Below are positions 1 through 8,839 of a DNA stretch of 64,000 nt, piece by piece. Position 1 is the stretch's first letter, and the number at the start of each line of letters is the position of its first letter. This stretch comes from Streptomyces sp. MP131-18 (GTDB lineage: Bacteria > Actinomycetota > Actinomycetes > Streptomycetales > Streptomycetaceae), in assembly GCF_001984575.1 (NCBI RefSeq), contig NZ_LZNS01000001.1:5803682-5867681 (forward strand), written 5' to 3'. Below the pieces are notes generated by a model, which was not told the origin of the DNA, searched no databases, and saw only the letters and a program-made list of their open reading frames with translations. Made by a program: the position numbers and the translations under genes.

Positions 1-46
1 TCCCAGGCGCATGATGCGCTTCTTCAAGGAGGTGAATGGTGGCTGA
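1..46 (+). CDS. possible 3' end of an upstream gene
   Basis: In frame 2 the first bases read as the last residues of a protein (RRMMRFFKEVNGG, then TGA at 44-46). The stop overlaps the ATG of the next gene by a few bases, as in a translationally coupled pair. Too little is visible to assign a family, and it could be chance reading. Confidence 0.3.
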   Translation, partial: PRRMMRFFKEVNGG

Positions 47-566
47 GGCGCCATCCATCCGGGAGCTGTTTCAAAAGTGCCGCCGTTCGGCGTGGCATCT
101 GGAGATGCGCGACGGCTACATGAAGTCCGACCCGAGTTACATCGCATGGGCTCGTGGCGAGCGGAAAACCGCCGAGGACTTCGATCCCGAGCGCCGTCCC
201 TGGCTGCGGCTGATGCGGGAGTCCACCGACCGGGGAATCGAGGTTCGCAGGGCACGCATCGTTTCCGAGCCGGTCAGCGACTACATCAGATTCGAGCATC
301 ATGTCACCGACCCGAATGTGGCAGCCGGTGAGAAGGTCAAATGGCTGCCCCGGCGGCAGGCCACCGACCTTGCCCTTCCGGGGAACGATTTCTGGCTGTT
401 CGACGAAGAAGTGCTGCTCGTGCACCACTTTGACGGGGAGGGCGAATTGGCTCCCGTCGATGCGCACGAACTGGTCGAGGACCCAGCGGTCATCAAGCTG
501 TGTGGCACTGCGTTCGAGGCGATCTGGTCCCGTGCCGTCCCGCATGAGGAGTACCGGCTGAGCTGA
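36..566 (+). CDS. DUF6879 family protein
   Basis: A 176-residue cytosolic protein with no signal peptide or membrane segment. The FQKCRRSAWHLEMRDGY start, the VSDYIRFEHH middle and the NDFWLFDEEVL segment match the DUF6879 family, which in Streptomyces usually sits beside Scr1-type XRE regulators and DUF397 proteins; that context is present here. The start is ATG 36, preceded by a strong AAGGAGGTGA Shine-Dalgarno sequence. Biochemical function is not established for the family. By eye this gene and the next are less GC-extreme than the rest of the window, which fits the accessory nature of such loci. Confidence 0.75.
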   Translation: MVAEAPSIRELFQKCRRSAWHLEMRDGYMKSDPSYIAWARGERKTAEDFDPERRPWLRLMRESTDRGIEVRRARIVSEPVSDYIRFEHHVTDPNVAAGEKVKWLPRRQATDLALPGNDFWLFDEEVLLVHHFDGEGELAPVDAHELVEDPAVIKLCGTAFEAIWSRAVPHEEYRLS

Positions 567-595
567 CCGGCAGGGGAACCCCTCACACTGGTGCC

Positions 596-1438
596 GTGCC
601 CTCATCCTCCAGCGTTCAGCACGCCAGGCAAGCACTCGGCCAGCGTCTGCGCGAGGTCCGGAAGCATTCGGGCCTCACTGCGCGGGCGCTGGCCAAGTTG
701 GCCGGCTGGCACGAGTCCAAGTGCTCGCGTATCGAGAACGGCAAGACATCTCCCTCCATCGGTGACATCCGGACATGGGTCCACCACTGCGGTGCGGAAC
801 AGCAGGTGGAGGACCTTATCGCCGCCGCGCACGGCATAGAGGGTATGTATCTCGAATGGCAGCGTCTGTGCCGCACCGGGCTTCGGCAGCATCAGGAGAA
901 CGCGGTTCCGCTGTACGAAAGTACTCGCCGCTTCCGAGTCTATGAACCCGGTGTGGTCCCCGGACTCCTCCAAACACAGGCGTACGCGCGGGCGCTGATG
1001 GGAGCGATTATTGCCTTCCGGCAGCTGCCCGACGACACGGACGCGGCCGTCGCGGCACGCGTCACGCGTCAACGGGTGCTTTACGAGGGGGATCACCGAT
1101 TCGCCGTACTGCTGGAGGAATCGGTGCTGCGCACACGAGTGGGCGGCGGCGATGTGATGTCTGCCCAGCTCGGCCACCTTCTGGTCCTGGCCTCGCTGCC
1201 ACAAGTCAGCCTTGGGATTATTCCGGCGAGCGCGGATCGGGTGATGTGGCCGCTGGAAGGATTCTGGATCTTTGACGAGACCAGTGTGCAGGTGGAACTG
1301 GCAACGGCAGAGGTCACCGTCACCCAGCCCAGTGAGGTCGCCATTTATAAACGGACCTTTGCCGCACTCGCCGAGATGGCCGTGTACGGCCCGGCCGCCC
1401 GCGCACGTATTACGGCCGCGGTTGACGCGCTCGGGTGA
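596..1438 (+). CDS. XRE-family regulator with DUF5753 domain (Scr1 type)
   Basis: A 280-residue DNA-binding protein. Residues about 12-70 form a lambda-repressor-type helix-turn-helix (LGQRLREVRKHSGLTARALA, then GWHESKCSRIENGKTSPS). The rest is the DUF5753 sensor-like domain with its hallmark EPGVVPGLLQTQAYARAL. The GTG at 596 is the most upstream start giving the full HTH. The gene lies 29 bp after the DUF6879 gene and is followed by a DUF397 protein. In Streptomyces such pairs act like regulator and antagonist or partner in developmental control; whether this one does is inference. Confidence 0.85.
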   Translation: MPSSSSVQHARQALGQRLREVRKHSGLTARALAKLAGWHESKCSRIENGKTSPSIGDIRTWVHHCGAEQQVEDLIAAAHGIEGMYLEWQRLCRTGLRQHQENAVPLYESTRRFRVYEPGVVPGLLQTQAYARALMGAIIAFRQLPDDTDAAVAARVTRQRVLYEGDHRFAVLLEESVLRTRVGGGDVMSAQLGHLLVLASLPQVSLGIIPASADRVMWPLEGFWIFDETSVQVELATAEVTVTQPSEVAIYKRTFAALAEMAVYGPAARARITAAVDALG

Positions 1439-1540
1439 GCGCTGCGCAAGTTGGCGCACATTCGTAGCCGACGTCTCTGCGTCGTCCCTACCTTTCCATT
1501 CGTCTCTACTCGACGAACCGAATCGAAAGGCAGGGGTCTC

Positions 1541-1777
1541 ATGGCGACTTGTGACCTGTACGGTGTCCCGCTCGGCGGAGCGGCGTTCCACACTCCCTGC
1601 GGTGGGAATCCGCCGGATGCGCCCGAGACGTGTGTGACGCTCGCGCCCATCCCGGGTGTCGAAGGCGCCTACGCGCTCGGTGACAGCAAGCGGCCCTCGG
1701 CGGAGCCGCTCCGCTTCACCGCCGAGGAGTTGGCCGCGGCCGGGATTGACCCCGTGCGGTTCGGGCTGTCGGCCTGA
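1541..1777 (+). CDS. DUF397-like small protein
   Basis: A 78-residue protein beginning at ATG 1541. The segment from ETCVTLAPIPG through ALGDSKRPSAEPLRFTAEEL follows the DUF397 pattern: a Cys-Val start, a GVRDSK-like DSK motif, then L-F-T-x-E-E. DUF397 proteins are small partners of XRE/DUF5753 regulators and normally lie directly downstream of them, as here. A longer reading frame to 1451 exists but lacks family support. The next gene starts 2 bp after the stop, so the two are probably cotranscribed. Confidence 0.7.
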   Translation: MATCDLYGVPLGGAAFHTPCGGNPPDAPETCVTLAPIPGVEGAYALGDSKRPSAEPLRFTAEELAAAGIDPVRFGLSA

Positions 1778-1779
1778 AC

Positions 1780-2166
1780 GTGCGGCACGCGCACGCCTAC
1801 GTGTGGCTCGGCCGCCGGGCGGATTTCGACCGGGAGGCCGAACGGCGGCCGGCGGCGGAGCCGTTCGGCTCCGCCGTGACGCCGCCGCTGCTCGTCGCGC
1901 ACTGGCTGCGCAGGCCCCCGCACCTGGTCCTGGCCACGTTCGAGAAGCCGGAGGAGGCCGTGGACTGGCTTGCCGAGCGGGCCGGTGAGTACGGCGCGCG
2001 GTGGTGGCCGCCCCTGCGGGTGCGGCGCGAGCGGGCTCTCGGCACGCTGAGCTGGGGCGGCGACGTGTCCTGGGGCTGCTACGTGGGCGGCGACCGCTTC
2101 TTGTCGCTGGCCCTGGTCAGCTGCCCCAACCGCACCGACCCCGACGCGGCCTGCCCCCTGCGGTGA
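1780..2166 (+). CDS. hypothetical protein, 128 aa
   Basis: The GTG start at 1780 lies 2 bp after the DUF397 stop, suggesting translational coupling. The protein is soluble, Trp-rich (VWLGRR, AHWLRRPP, VDWLAERAG, RWWPP, LSWGGDVSWGCY) and ends in CPNRTDPDAACPLR. I do not recognise the family. Its position makes it a candidate third member of the XRE/DUF397 module. It converges with the lipid kinase gene, leaving 25 bp between the two stop codons. Confidence 0.55.
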   Translation: MRHAHAYVWLGRRADFDREAERRPAAEPFGSAVTPPLLVAHWLRRPPHLVLATFEKPEEAVDWLAERAGEYGARWWPPLRVRRERALGTLSWGGDVSWGCYVGGDRFLSLALVSCPNRTDPDAACPLR

Positions 2167-2191
2167 GTGAGCCCCGGCGCTCGCCGCACCC

Positions 2192-3703
2192 TCACAGTCC
2201 GCCGCCCGGGCCCGGCAGGGGCTCGTCGCCCGGGCGGGCCGGGCGGTAGACGGTCAGGCGGCCGGGGAGCTTGTCCAGCAGCACCGACTCGGGTGCGGGA
2301 CCGGCCTCGCCGTCGAGTGCGATGCCGGTGCCCTCGCCCAGCTTCGACAGGTGCAGGTACCGCAGCCGCGAAGAGGAGTACACGTGCGAACGCGGCAGCG
2401 TGCCGGTCAGTGCGGACAGCACGATGCGGGTCCGCGCCAGCCGCTTGTCGGCGGCCACCATCCGCACGTCGAGCAGCCCGTCGTCGAGGTGCGTGCGGTG
2501 CGCGGGCGTGAAGCCCTCGGGCGAATACAGCCCGTTCCCCGCGAACAGCAGCCACAGCCGGTGGGGCTGCCCGTTCAGCTCAAGCTCCACCGGGCGGCCG
2601 GTGCGCAGCACGCGGGCCAGCGACACGGCCGCCGCCGGCCACTTGCCGATGCGGTGCTCCAGCGACTCGCGGATGCGCACGAGGTCCGGGTACAGGCCGA
2701 GGCTGAAGGTGTTGAGGAAGTGGTGGTCCTGGCCCTCCGCGCCGTCCACCGGCCGGACGCGGGCCAGGTCGACGCGGATGGCGTCGCCGCCGGACACCGC
2801 GCCGCCGGTGTCCGCGAAGGTGTGTATCCCCGTGTCGAGGGCGAAGTGGTTGAGCGTGCCGCCAGGGAAGACAGCCAGCGGCAGGCCACGGGCCGCGGCC
2901 CGCGCCGCCGCCGCGTTGACGCTGCCGTCCCCGCCGCAGATCCCCAGCGCCCCGCCGAGCGCCGCGGCGCGCTCCGCCGCCTCGTCCAGCAGCTCGCCCA
3001 GGTCCGTCTCGCCGGTGCGCTGCACCAGCTCCGCCTTCGGCAGCGTCGCGCGCAGCCGGTCGGCGTCGCTGTCCGCTGCGCCGGGCCCCGCGCTCTCGTT
3101 GATGACCACGACCAGGCCCTCGCCCTCCGGCAGCGCGGGCGCCTCGGCCCTGTGGTGCACCAGCCGGCCCGGCGGCGGGCGGCGCGGCCACCAGTGAGCG
3201 GTGGCCAGCGCGGCGCTCACGCCCAGCAGGCAGCCGGCGACCACATCCGAGGGGTAGTGCACGCCGACGTAGACCCGGGAGCCGGCGACGGCCGCGGCCA
3301 CCGGCGCGACGACGGCGCCGTGGCGGCCGGACTCCAGCGCGACGCCGGTGGCGAAGGCCGCGGCGGACGCGGAGTGCCCGGAGGGGAAGGAGCTGGTCAG
3401 CGGCTGGCGGGCGAGCCTGCGGGCCAGCGGCACCGCGTCGATCAGGGGCCGCTGGCGGCGGGTGGCGTACTTGATGATCGTGTTGGTCGTGAACGAGGCG
3501 AGCGCCAGCGCCGCCACCCCGCGGAGCGCGGCGCGCCGCCCCGGCCTGCCGCCCGCCGCCGCCAGGCCCGCGGCGGCGCCGAGCCAGAGCCGCCCGTGGT
3601 CCGCCGCGTGGCTCAGCCGCGGCAGGAAGGACTGGAGAGCCGGCGGGTGGGCGGCGGCGACCCGCTCGAAGATCCGCCGGTCCAGACGGCTGAGCCGTCC
3701 CAT
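2192..3703 (-). CDS. PAP2 phosphatase - diacylglycerol kinase fusion
   Basis: 503 residues in two catalytic domains. Residues about 15-170 form a membrane PAP2 (phosphatidic acid phosphatase) domain with all three signature motifs: KYATRRQRP near 78-86, SFPSGHS near 105-111 and SRVYVGVHYPSD near 142-153, plus several hydrophobic segments. Residues about 190-500 form a DAGK/YegS-type lipid kinase with the GGDGSVN nucleotide loop near 258-264 and PGGTLNHFA after it. The enzyme probably acts on membrane or isoprenoid-type lipids, with one domain dephosphorylating and the other phosphorylating. The physiological substrate cannot be told from sequence. Such fusions recur in actinomycetes. Confidence 0.9.
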   Translation of the reverse strand: MGRLSRLDRRIFERVAAAHPPALQSFLPRLSHAADHGRLWLGAAAGLAAAGGRPGRRAALRGVAALALASFTTNTIIKYATRRQRPLIDAVPLARRLARQPLTSSFPSGHSASAAAFATGVALESGRHGAVVAPVAAAVAGSRVYVGVHYPSDVVAGCLLGVSAALATAHWWPRRPPPGRLVHHRAEAPALPEGEGLVVVINESAGPGAADSDADRLRATLPKAELVQRTGETDLGELLDEAAERAAALGGALGICGGDGSVNAAAARAAARGLPLAVFPGGTLNHFALDTGIHTFADTGGAVSGGDAIRVDLARVRPVDGAEGQDHHFLNTFSLGLYPDLVRIRESLEHRIGKWPAAAVSLARVLRTGRPVELELNGQPHRLWLLFAGNGLYSPEGFTPAHRTHLDDGLLDVRMVAADKRLARTRIVLSALTGTLPRSHVYSSSRLRYLHLSKLGEGTGIALDGEAGPAPESVLLDKLPGRLTVYRPARPGDEPLPGPGGGL

Positions 3704-3820
3704 GACCTGTGCCCCCTCCGGTCCCCGCGCGGCCGGTCCGCGCGTGCCCTTCGAACCTACCCCCGAGCACCGACAAGACTCCCGAACGCGCGCCGCCGGG
3801 CCCGTCGCTCCGCTACGCCG

Positions 3821-4198
3821 CTACGCCGTGCCGGTGCCGCGGCGGGTGTCGTAGACGACGACGGGCTCCTGGTTCGCGGTGACCGTGGTCAGCACGACCA
3901 CCGCGTCGTCGAGCGCGGTGACGGCGTGCCTGCCCTGCGGAACGGACATCACCTGCCCCGCCGCCAGGTCGGTGTCGCCGTCGGAGGCGTGCAGCCGCAC
4001 CCTGCCGCGCAGCACGTGGAGGCTGGCCGCGGGCGGGGCGTTGTGCTCCTCCAGCTCGGCCCCGGCCACCAGGGCGATCACGCTCTGCCGCAACGGGCCG
4101 TCGTGCAGGAAGAGATGGGCGCTGCGGCCGTGGTCCGCCCCGTGCGCCAGGGTCAGATGCTGTTCGGCGAGCAAGGTCAGGTCATTCATGACACCCAT
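3821..4198 (-). CDS. cupin-domain protein
   Basis: About 122-125 residues forming a single small cupin beta-barrel (LEEHNAPPAASLHVLRGRVRL followed by a second strand set ending LDDAVVVLTTV). Two ATG codons are possible, at 4198 (MGVMNDL) and 4189 (MNDL); neither has a strong ribosome binding site. It lies 44 bp downstream of nasA on the same strand, so it is probably cotranscribed with nitrate reductase. The first cupin motif keeps H at LEEHNAP but the canonical metal-ligand set looks incomplete, so a binding or sensory role is as likely as catalysis. Confidence 0.75.
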   Translation of the reverse strand: MGVMNDLTLLAEQHLTLAHGADHGRSAHLFLHDGPLRQSVIALVAGAELEEHNAPPAASLHVLRGRVRLHASDGDTDLAAGQVMSVPQGRHAVTALDDAVVVLTTVTANQEPVVVYDTRRGTGTA

Positions 4199-4242
4199 GC
4201 TGCCGGGTGGCGGGCCGCCCGCAACCCGGACGGCCGACCGGT

Positions 4243-6462
4243 TCACGCGCCGCGGGCCGCGCCGCCCGCGGGCGCGTCCGCCCGTTCCACCCGTACCGCG
4301 CACACCTTGAACTCCGGCATCCGCGACGCCGGATCGAGTGCCGGATTGGTCACCGTGTTGACGCGGCCCTCGCCGGGCCAGTGGAACGGCATGAACACCG
4401 TGTCCGGCCGGATGTCGCGGCTGATGCGGGCCGGGGCGACGGCCCGGCCGCGCCGCGAGACGACGGCGAGCCGGTCGCCGTCGCGGGCGCCGAGGCGCTC
4501 GGCGAGCTGCGGGTGCAGCTGCACGAACGGTCCGGGCGCCGCCGCGTTCAGCTCCGCCACGCGCCGCGTCTGCGCGCCGGACTGGTACTGGGCGAGCACC
4601 CGCCCCGTGGTCAGGAACACCGGGTACTCGGCGTCCGGCTCCTCCGCGGCGGGCCGGTGGCTGACCGCCGCGAAGCGGGCCAGGCCGTCGGGCGTGGCGA
4701 AGCGGTCGAGGAACAGCCGCGGCGTCCCCGGATGCGGCCCGGCCTGGGCGGCCCGGCCTGGGCCGCCGCCGGTGCCGGGCTCGGGGCCGCCGCCGGTGCC
4801 GGGCTCGGGGCCGGACTCGGTGCCGGGCTCGGGGCAGGGCCAGAACACGCCGTCCTCCTCGGCGATCCGCCGGTAGGTGATGCCCGAGTAGTCGGCCTTG
4901 CCGCCCGCCGAGGCGCGGCGCAGCTCCTCGAACACCTCCTCCGGGTCCACCGGAAAGCCCTTCTCCCAGCCGAGCCGCGCGGCCAGCGCGTTCAGCACCG
5001 CCAGGTCGCTGCGGCAGCCGGCCGGCGGCTCGGCGGCCTTGCGGCGCAGCAGGACCCGGCCCTCCAGGTTGGTGAGGGTGCCCGTCTCCTCCGCCCACTG
5101 CGTGACCGGCAGCACCACGTCGGCGAGCCCGGCGGACTCGGAGAGCACCACGTCGCACACCACGAGGAAGTCCAGCGCCCGCATGCGTTCCTCGACGTGG
5201 GCCGCGCGCGGCGCGGACACCACCGGGTTCGACGCCATCAGCAGCAGGGCCCGGACGCCGTCCGCGGTGTCGCGGCCGAGCGCGTCGAGCAGTTCGTACG
5301 CGCTGCGCCCCGGCCCCGGCAGCACCTCCGGGTCGACGCCCCACACGCGCGCCACGTGCTCCCTGGCCGCGGCGTCGGCGAGCAGCCGGTAGCCGGGCAG
5401 CTGGTCGGCCTTCTGCCCGTGCTCCCGCCCGCCCTGCCCGTTGCCCTGCCCGGTCAGGCAGCCGTAGCCGGAGCGCGGGCGGCCCGCGCGGCCGGTGGCC
5501 AGGCACAGGTTGATCCACGCGCCGACCGTGTCGGTGCCCTTGGACTGCTGCTCGGGGCCGCGGGCCGTCAGCACCATCGCCGCCTCCGGCTCGCAGAACA
5601 TCCGCACCGCGGCGCGCAGCTGCGGAACGGGCACCCCGGTGATCCGTTCGACCAGCTCGGGCCAGTGCGCCATCGCCGCCGCCCGCGCCTCGTCCCAGCC
5701 GGCGGTGCGGGCAGCGATGAACTCCTCGTCCGTGCGGCCCTCGGCCACCACCAGGTGCAGCAGGCCGAGCGCGAGCGCCAGATCGGTGCCCGGGCGCGGC
5801 GCGAGGTGCAGGTCGGCCTGCTCCGCGGTCCTGGTGCGGCGCGGGTCGACGACGATCAAGGTGCCGCCGTTCGCCTTCAGCTCGGTGAAGTAGCGCAGCG
5901 CGGGCGGCATCGTCTCGGCCGGGTTGGCGCCGACGAGCAGGACGCAGCCGGTGCGCGGGATGTCGGCGAGCGGGAACGGCAGCCCGCGGTCGAGCCCGAA
6001 CGCGCGGGTCCCGGCCGCCGCGGCCGAGGACATGCAGAACCTGCCGTTGTAGTCGATCTGCGAACTGCCGAGCACCAGGCGCGTGAACTTGCCCAGCGCG
6101 TACGCCTTCTCATTGGTCAGGCCGCCGCCCCCGAACACGCCGACCGCGTCCGGCCCGTGCCGCTCGCGGGCCCCGGCCAGGCCCGCCGCGACGCGGTCGA
6201 GCGCCTCGTCCCAGCCGGCGGGTTCGAGCGGGCCGGAACGGCCGCGGCGCACCAGCGGCGTGGTCAGCCGGGCCCCCGCGGCCAGCACGCCGGGGGCGGT
6301 GCGGCCCTTGCCGCACAGCGCGCCGCGGTTCACGGGGAACGCCGTGCGCTCCACCACGTCGAGTCCGCCGGGGGCGGCAGGCTCCTGGCGCAGCGACATG
6401 CCGCACTGCAAGGCGCAGTACGGGCAGTGGGTGTCCGTGACGGCCGGTGCGGGAGCGCTCAT
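4243..6462 (-). CDS. nasA: assimilatory nitrate reductase, molybdopterin catalytic subunit
   Basis: 739 residues, cytosolic, with no twin-arginine signal. The N-terminus carries the 4Fe-4S motif HCPYCALQCGM (C13, C16, C20) with the fourth Cys in RGALCGKG near 51. The molybdopterin oxidoreductase core follows, with FGGGGLTNEKAYALGKF and the SQIDYNGRFCMSSA segment. A C-terminal molybdopterin dinucleotide-binding domain ends the protein. It reduces nitrate to nitrite for nitrogen assimilation. The sirohydrochlorin chelatase divergent from it would supply siroheme precursor for nitrite reductase. A low-complexity PEPGTGGG repeat (bases about 4775-4838) sits between catalytic and C-terminal domains, probably a flexible linker. 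Confidence 0.88.
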   Translation of the reverse strand: MSAPAPAVTDTHCPYCALQCGMSLRQEPAAPGGLDVVERTAFPVNRGALCGKGRTAPGVLAAGARLTTPLVRRGRSGPLEPAGWDEALDRVAAGLAGARERHGPDAVGVFGGGGLTNEKAYALGKFTRLVLGSSQIDYNGRFCMSSAAAAGTRAFGLDRGLPFPLADIPRTGCVLLVGANPAETMPPALRYFTELKANGGTLIVVDPRRTRTAEQADLHLAPRPGTDLALALGLLHLVVAEGRTDEEFIAARTAGWDEARAAAMAHWPELVERITGVPVPQLRAAVRMFCEPEAAMVLTARGPEQQSKGTDTVGAWINLCLATGRAGRPRSGYGCLTGQGNGQGGREHGQKADQLPGYRLLADAAAREHVARVWGVDPEVLPGPGRSAYELLDALGRDTADGVRALLLMASNPVVSAPRAAHVEERMRALDFLVVCDVVLSESAGLADVVLPVTQWAEETGTLTNLEGRVLLRRKAAEPPAGCRSDLAVLNALAARLGWEKGFPVDPEEVFEELRRASAGGKADYSGITYRRIAEEDGVFWPCPEPGTESGPEPGTGGGPEPGTGGGPGRAAQAGPHPGTPRLFLDRFATPDGLARFAAVSHRPAAEEPDAEYPVFLTTGRVLAQYQSGAQTRRVAELNAAAPGPFVQLHPQLAERLGARDGDRLAVVSRRGRAVAPARISRDIRPDTVFMPFHWPGEGRVNTVTNPALDPASRMPEFKVCAVRVERADAPAGGAARGA
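4775..4838. repeat. tandem repeat within nasA
   Basis: A 24-bp unit of the type GCCGGTGCCGGGCTCGGGGC is repeated about 2.5 times. It encodes the (EPGTGGGP)n linker of nitrate reductase. Confidence 0.7.
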
Positions 6463-6484
6463 ACCGGCATGGTGCGCCGCGCGT

Positions 6485-6511
6485 GTTACGCGACGTCGCC
6501 CGCCGCGTTAC
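6485..6511 (-). promoter_or_regulatory. possible GlnR-type site upstream of nasA
   Basis: On the minus strand two GTAAC half-sites (6511-6507 and 6489-6485) start exactly 22 bp apart. This is the spacing between successive a-sites in the actinobacterial GlnR box (GTnAC-n6-GaAAc repeated). The intervening b-site (GGCGA) is poor, so this is a weak match. In Streptomyces nasA is known to be under GlnR/NnaR control, which makes the position sensible. Confidence 0.35.
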
Positions 6512-6573
6512 CCGGCCGCGGCGGCCCGCTCAACCGCGGGCCGCGGGCCCCGTGAGGAGCCGGGCGGCGTTTG

Positions 6574-6589
6574 GTGACACCGGTGCAAC
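6574..6589 (+). promoter_or_regulatory. possible GlnR half-box upstream of the chelatase gene
   Basis: GTGAC-n6-GCAAC matches one a/b pair of the GlnR consensus (GTnAC-n6-GaAAc) with a single mismatch. It lies 34 bp before the chelatase ATG in the divergent region shared with nasA. Only one pair is clear. Confidence 0.35.
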
Positions 6590-6622
6590 ACGTCCGAAAT
6601 GCCGCGGGCGCAGGCTGGCGGC

Positions 6623-7366
6623 ATGAGGACAGCCCGCCCCGCGCCGACCCTGGTCGCCGTCGCCCACGGCTCCCCGGAACCGGGGGCGCTGCGGTCCGTA
6701 TCGGCGCTGATCCGCCTGGTCAGGGCGATGCGGCCGGGCACGCGGGTGGAGCTTGGCCACCTGGAGACCGACCGGCCGCTGCTGGCCGACACGCTCGCCC
6801 GGCTGCGCGGCGACGCGGTGCTGGTGCCGCTGCTGTTCAGCCGCGGCTACCACGTCAAGCACGACATCCCGGGCGTGGTCGCCCAGGCCGGTCATCTGAA
6901 CGTGGTCACCGCCGGGTCGCTCGGCCCGCATCCGCTGCTGGCCGAGGCGTTGCACAGCCGCCTCGCCGAAGCGGGCTACCGGCGCGGCACCGCGGTGGTG
7001 CTCGCGGCGGCCGGGTCGCGCGACCCGGAGTCCGCGGCCGGGACGCGGTACACGGCGCGCATGCTCTCGGCCCGCCTCGGCGGCGCCCCGGTGCGGCCCG
7101 CCTACGCCTCCGCGGCGGCCCCGACCGTGCCGCTGGCCGTCGAGGAACTGCGCGCCGAAGGCCACCGCGAGGTGGCCGTGGCCTCCTGCTTCGTCGCGCC
7201 AGGACTGTTCGCCGCGCGCTGCGCCGCCGCCGCGCCCGGCGTCGTGGCGGCGCCGCTGGGGGCGCACCCGGCGCTCGCGCGCCTGCTGCTGCACCGCTAC
7301 GACCAGGCGCGCGGCGCGCGCACCGGTCCTTACCCGCCGGGGCCCGTGCTGGCCGCCACGGTCTGA
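6623..7366 (+). CDS. sirohydrochlorin chelatase (CbiX family)
   Basis: 247 residues from ATG 6623 (MRTARPAP). The N-terminal half has the CbiX signature [13 protein letters not shown] with the metal-binding His, and the second half repeats the fold ([13 protein letters not shown], then [14 protein letters not shown]). The family inserts Fe2+ (siroheme) or Co2+ (cobalamin) into sirohydrochlorin. Divergence from nasA across a 160-bp shared regulatory region points to siroheme for nitrite reductase. An upstream in-frame codon at 6599 would add eight residues without family support. Confidence 0.85.
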   Translation: MRTARPAPTLVAVAHGSPEPGALRSVSALIRLVRAMRPGTRVELGHLETDRPLLADTLARLRGDAVLVPLLFSRGYHVKHDIPGVVAQAGHLNVVTAGSLGPHPLLAEALHSRLAEAGYRRGTAVVLAAAGSRDPESAAGTRYTARMLSARLGGAPVRPAYASAAAPTVPLAVEELRAEGHREVAVASCFVAPGLFAARCAAAAPGVVAAPLGAHPALARLLLHRYDQARGARTGPYPPGPVLAATV

Positions 7367-7398
7367 AGCCGCCGCGCGCGCCTGTCGGTTCGCCCGGT

Positions 7399-7404
7399 TA
7401 CCTT
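7399..7404 (+). promoter_or_regulatory. probable -10 box of a leaderless dgt transcript
   Basis: TACCTT fits the TANNNT -10 pattern and ends 6 bp before the ATG at 7411, so transcription would start at or beside the initiation codon. No Shine-Dalgarno sequence is present. This layout is common for leaderless genes in Streptomyces. Confidence 0.5.
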
Positions 7405-7410
7405 CGGGGT

Positions 7411-8709
7411 ATGCACGCCGCCCGAGACGCCTGCCGGCCCGCCGCCCGCGAGGCCGCCGCCCCGTACGACGAGGCCGCGGCGGAGCGCTGGGACCCCGAG
7501 CCGGACAAGCGCCCCGGCCGTACCGCCTTCCAGCGCGACCGCGCCCGCGTCCAGCACTCCGCGGCGCTGCGGCGGCTGGCCGGGAAGACGCAGGTCGTCA
7601 CGCCGGACGCGCCGGACGCCGAGGCGGCCCCGCGTACGCGCCTGACGCACTCCCTGGAGTGCGCACAGGTCGGGCGCGACCTCGGGGCGGCGTTCGGCTG
7701 CGACCCCGATGTGGTGGAGGCCGCCTGCCTCGCGCACGACCTCGGGCACCCCCCGTTCGGCCACAACGGGGAGCGGGTGCTGGACCGGATCGCCGCGTCC
7801 TGCGGCGGGTTCGAGGCGAACGCCCAGTCGCTGCGGCTGCTCACCCGTCTTGAGCCGAAGCGGTTCGCGGGCGCGGACGGCCGTTCCGTCGGGCTCAATC
7901 TGACGCGCGCCACCCTCGACGCGGCGACGAAGTACCCCTGGCCGCGCGGCGCCCACCCCGAGGACCCGGCCTCGCCCAAATACGGGGTGTACGCGGACGA
8001 CCTGCCGGTGTTCGCATGGCTGCGGCGGCACGCCCCGGCGGGCGGCCGGTGCTTCGAGGCGCAGGTGATGGACTGGTCGGACGACGTGGCCTACTCGGTG
8101 CACGACCTGGAGGACGGCCTGCACGCCGGGCACCTGTCCCCGGCCGCGCTGCGCGCCGGCCCCGAGCGGGCGGAGGTCTGCGCGGTCGCCGCCCGGCGCT
8201 ACGCGCCGCCGGGCACCGAGCCGGCCGCCCTGTCCGCCGCCCTCGACCGGCTGACCGCGCAGGAGTGGTGGCCGCACTCCTACGACGGCAGCGCCCTCGC
8301 GCAGGCCCGCCTGAAGGACGCCACCAGCCAGCTCATCGGCCGGTTCTGCCTCGCCGCGGAGCGGGCCACCCGCGAGCGGTACGGCCCCGGCCCGCTCGGG
8401 CGGTACGCGGCCGGTCTCGTGGTGCCCGCCGCGACGCGCCTGGAGTGCGACGTGCTGAAGGCTGTCGCCGAGGTGCACGTCATGCAGCGGCCCGAGCAGG
8501 AGCTGCTGCGCGTGCGGCAGCGCGCGCTGCTCACCGAGCTGGCCGAGGCGCTGAAGGACCGTGCCCCCGACGGGCTCGACCCGCAGTACCTGGCGCTGTT
8601 CGCCGCCGCGGGAACGGACACGGCGCGGTCGCGGGTGATCGTGGACCAGCTGGCGGCGCTCACGGACGCCAGCGCCCGCGCCCTGCACGCCCGGCTGGCC
8701 GGGACCTGA
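7411..8709 (+). CDS. dgt: deoxyguanosinetriphosphate triphosphohydrolase-like protein
   Basis: 432 residues. The HD-domain dNTPase signatures are clear: [40 protein letters not shown] with the first metal His, [16 protein letters not shown] with the HD pair, and [17 protein letters not shown] with the distal Asp. It hydrolyses dGTP to deoxyguanosine and triphosphate, helping set dNTP pools. The position in the core block before dnaG is typical for Streptomyces. Translation is probably leaderless. A strong hairpin follows the stop. Confidence 0.92.
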   Translation: MHAARDACRPAAREAAAPYDEAAAERWDPEPDKRPGRTAFQRDRARVQHSAALRRLAGKTQVVTPDAPDAEAAPRTRLTHSLECAQVGRDLGAAFGCDPDVVEAACLAHDLGHPPFGHNGERVLDRIAASCGGFEANAQSLRLLTRLEPKRFAGADGRSVGLNLTRATLDAATKYPWPRGAHPEDPASPKYGVYADDLPVFAWLRRHAPAGGRCFEAQVMDWSDDVAYSVHDLEDGLHAGHLSPAALRAGPERAEVCAVAARRYAPPGTEPAALSAALDRLTAQEWWPHSYDGSALAQARLKDATSQLIGRFCLAAERATRERYGPGPLGRYAAGLVVPAATRLECDVLKAVAEVHVMQRPEQELLRVRQRALLTELAEALKDRAPDGLDPQYLALFAAAGTDTARSRVIVDQLAALTDASARALHARLAGT

Positions 8710-8711
8710 CG

Positions 8712-8749
8712 GCGGCTGGCTCGCTGCGGGACCGCTGCGAGCCAGCCGC
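8712..8749 (+). terminator. terminator hairpin after dgt
   Basis: A perfect 13-bp stem (8712-8724 pairing with 8737-8749, GCGGCTGGCTCGC) with a 12-nt loop begins just after the dgt stop at 8709. There is no U-tract, as usual for GC-rich actinomycetes. Confidence 0.7.
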
Positions 8750-8839
8750 GGGGCGGCCCGGGGTGACCTGCCCCCTTCCGGCATGGCCGCAGGTGGGGCA
8801 GTCTCCTTCCGACGGCAGACCTTAAGCGGGAGGCACTGC

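Noticed and set aside
2351-4876. Very long plus-strand reading frame
   Set aside because: It is antisense to the lipid kinase, cupin and nasA genes and has a repetitive Arg/Gly/Pro composition typical of shadow frames in high-GC DNA.
4207-6555. Long plus-strand frame over nasA
   Set aside because: Antisense shadow with no domain signature; nasA on the other strand has complete motifs.
8783-8839. Upstream start for the reductase at 8783
   Set aside because: Adds 19 residues without family match, while GTG 8840 has a strong ribosome binding site and leads directly into the FAD motif.
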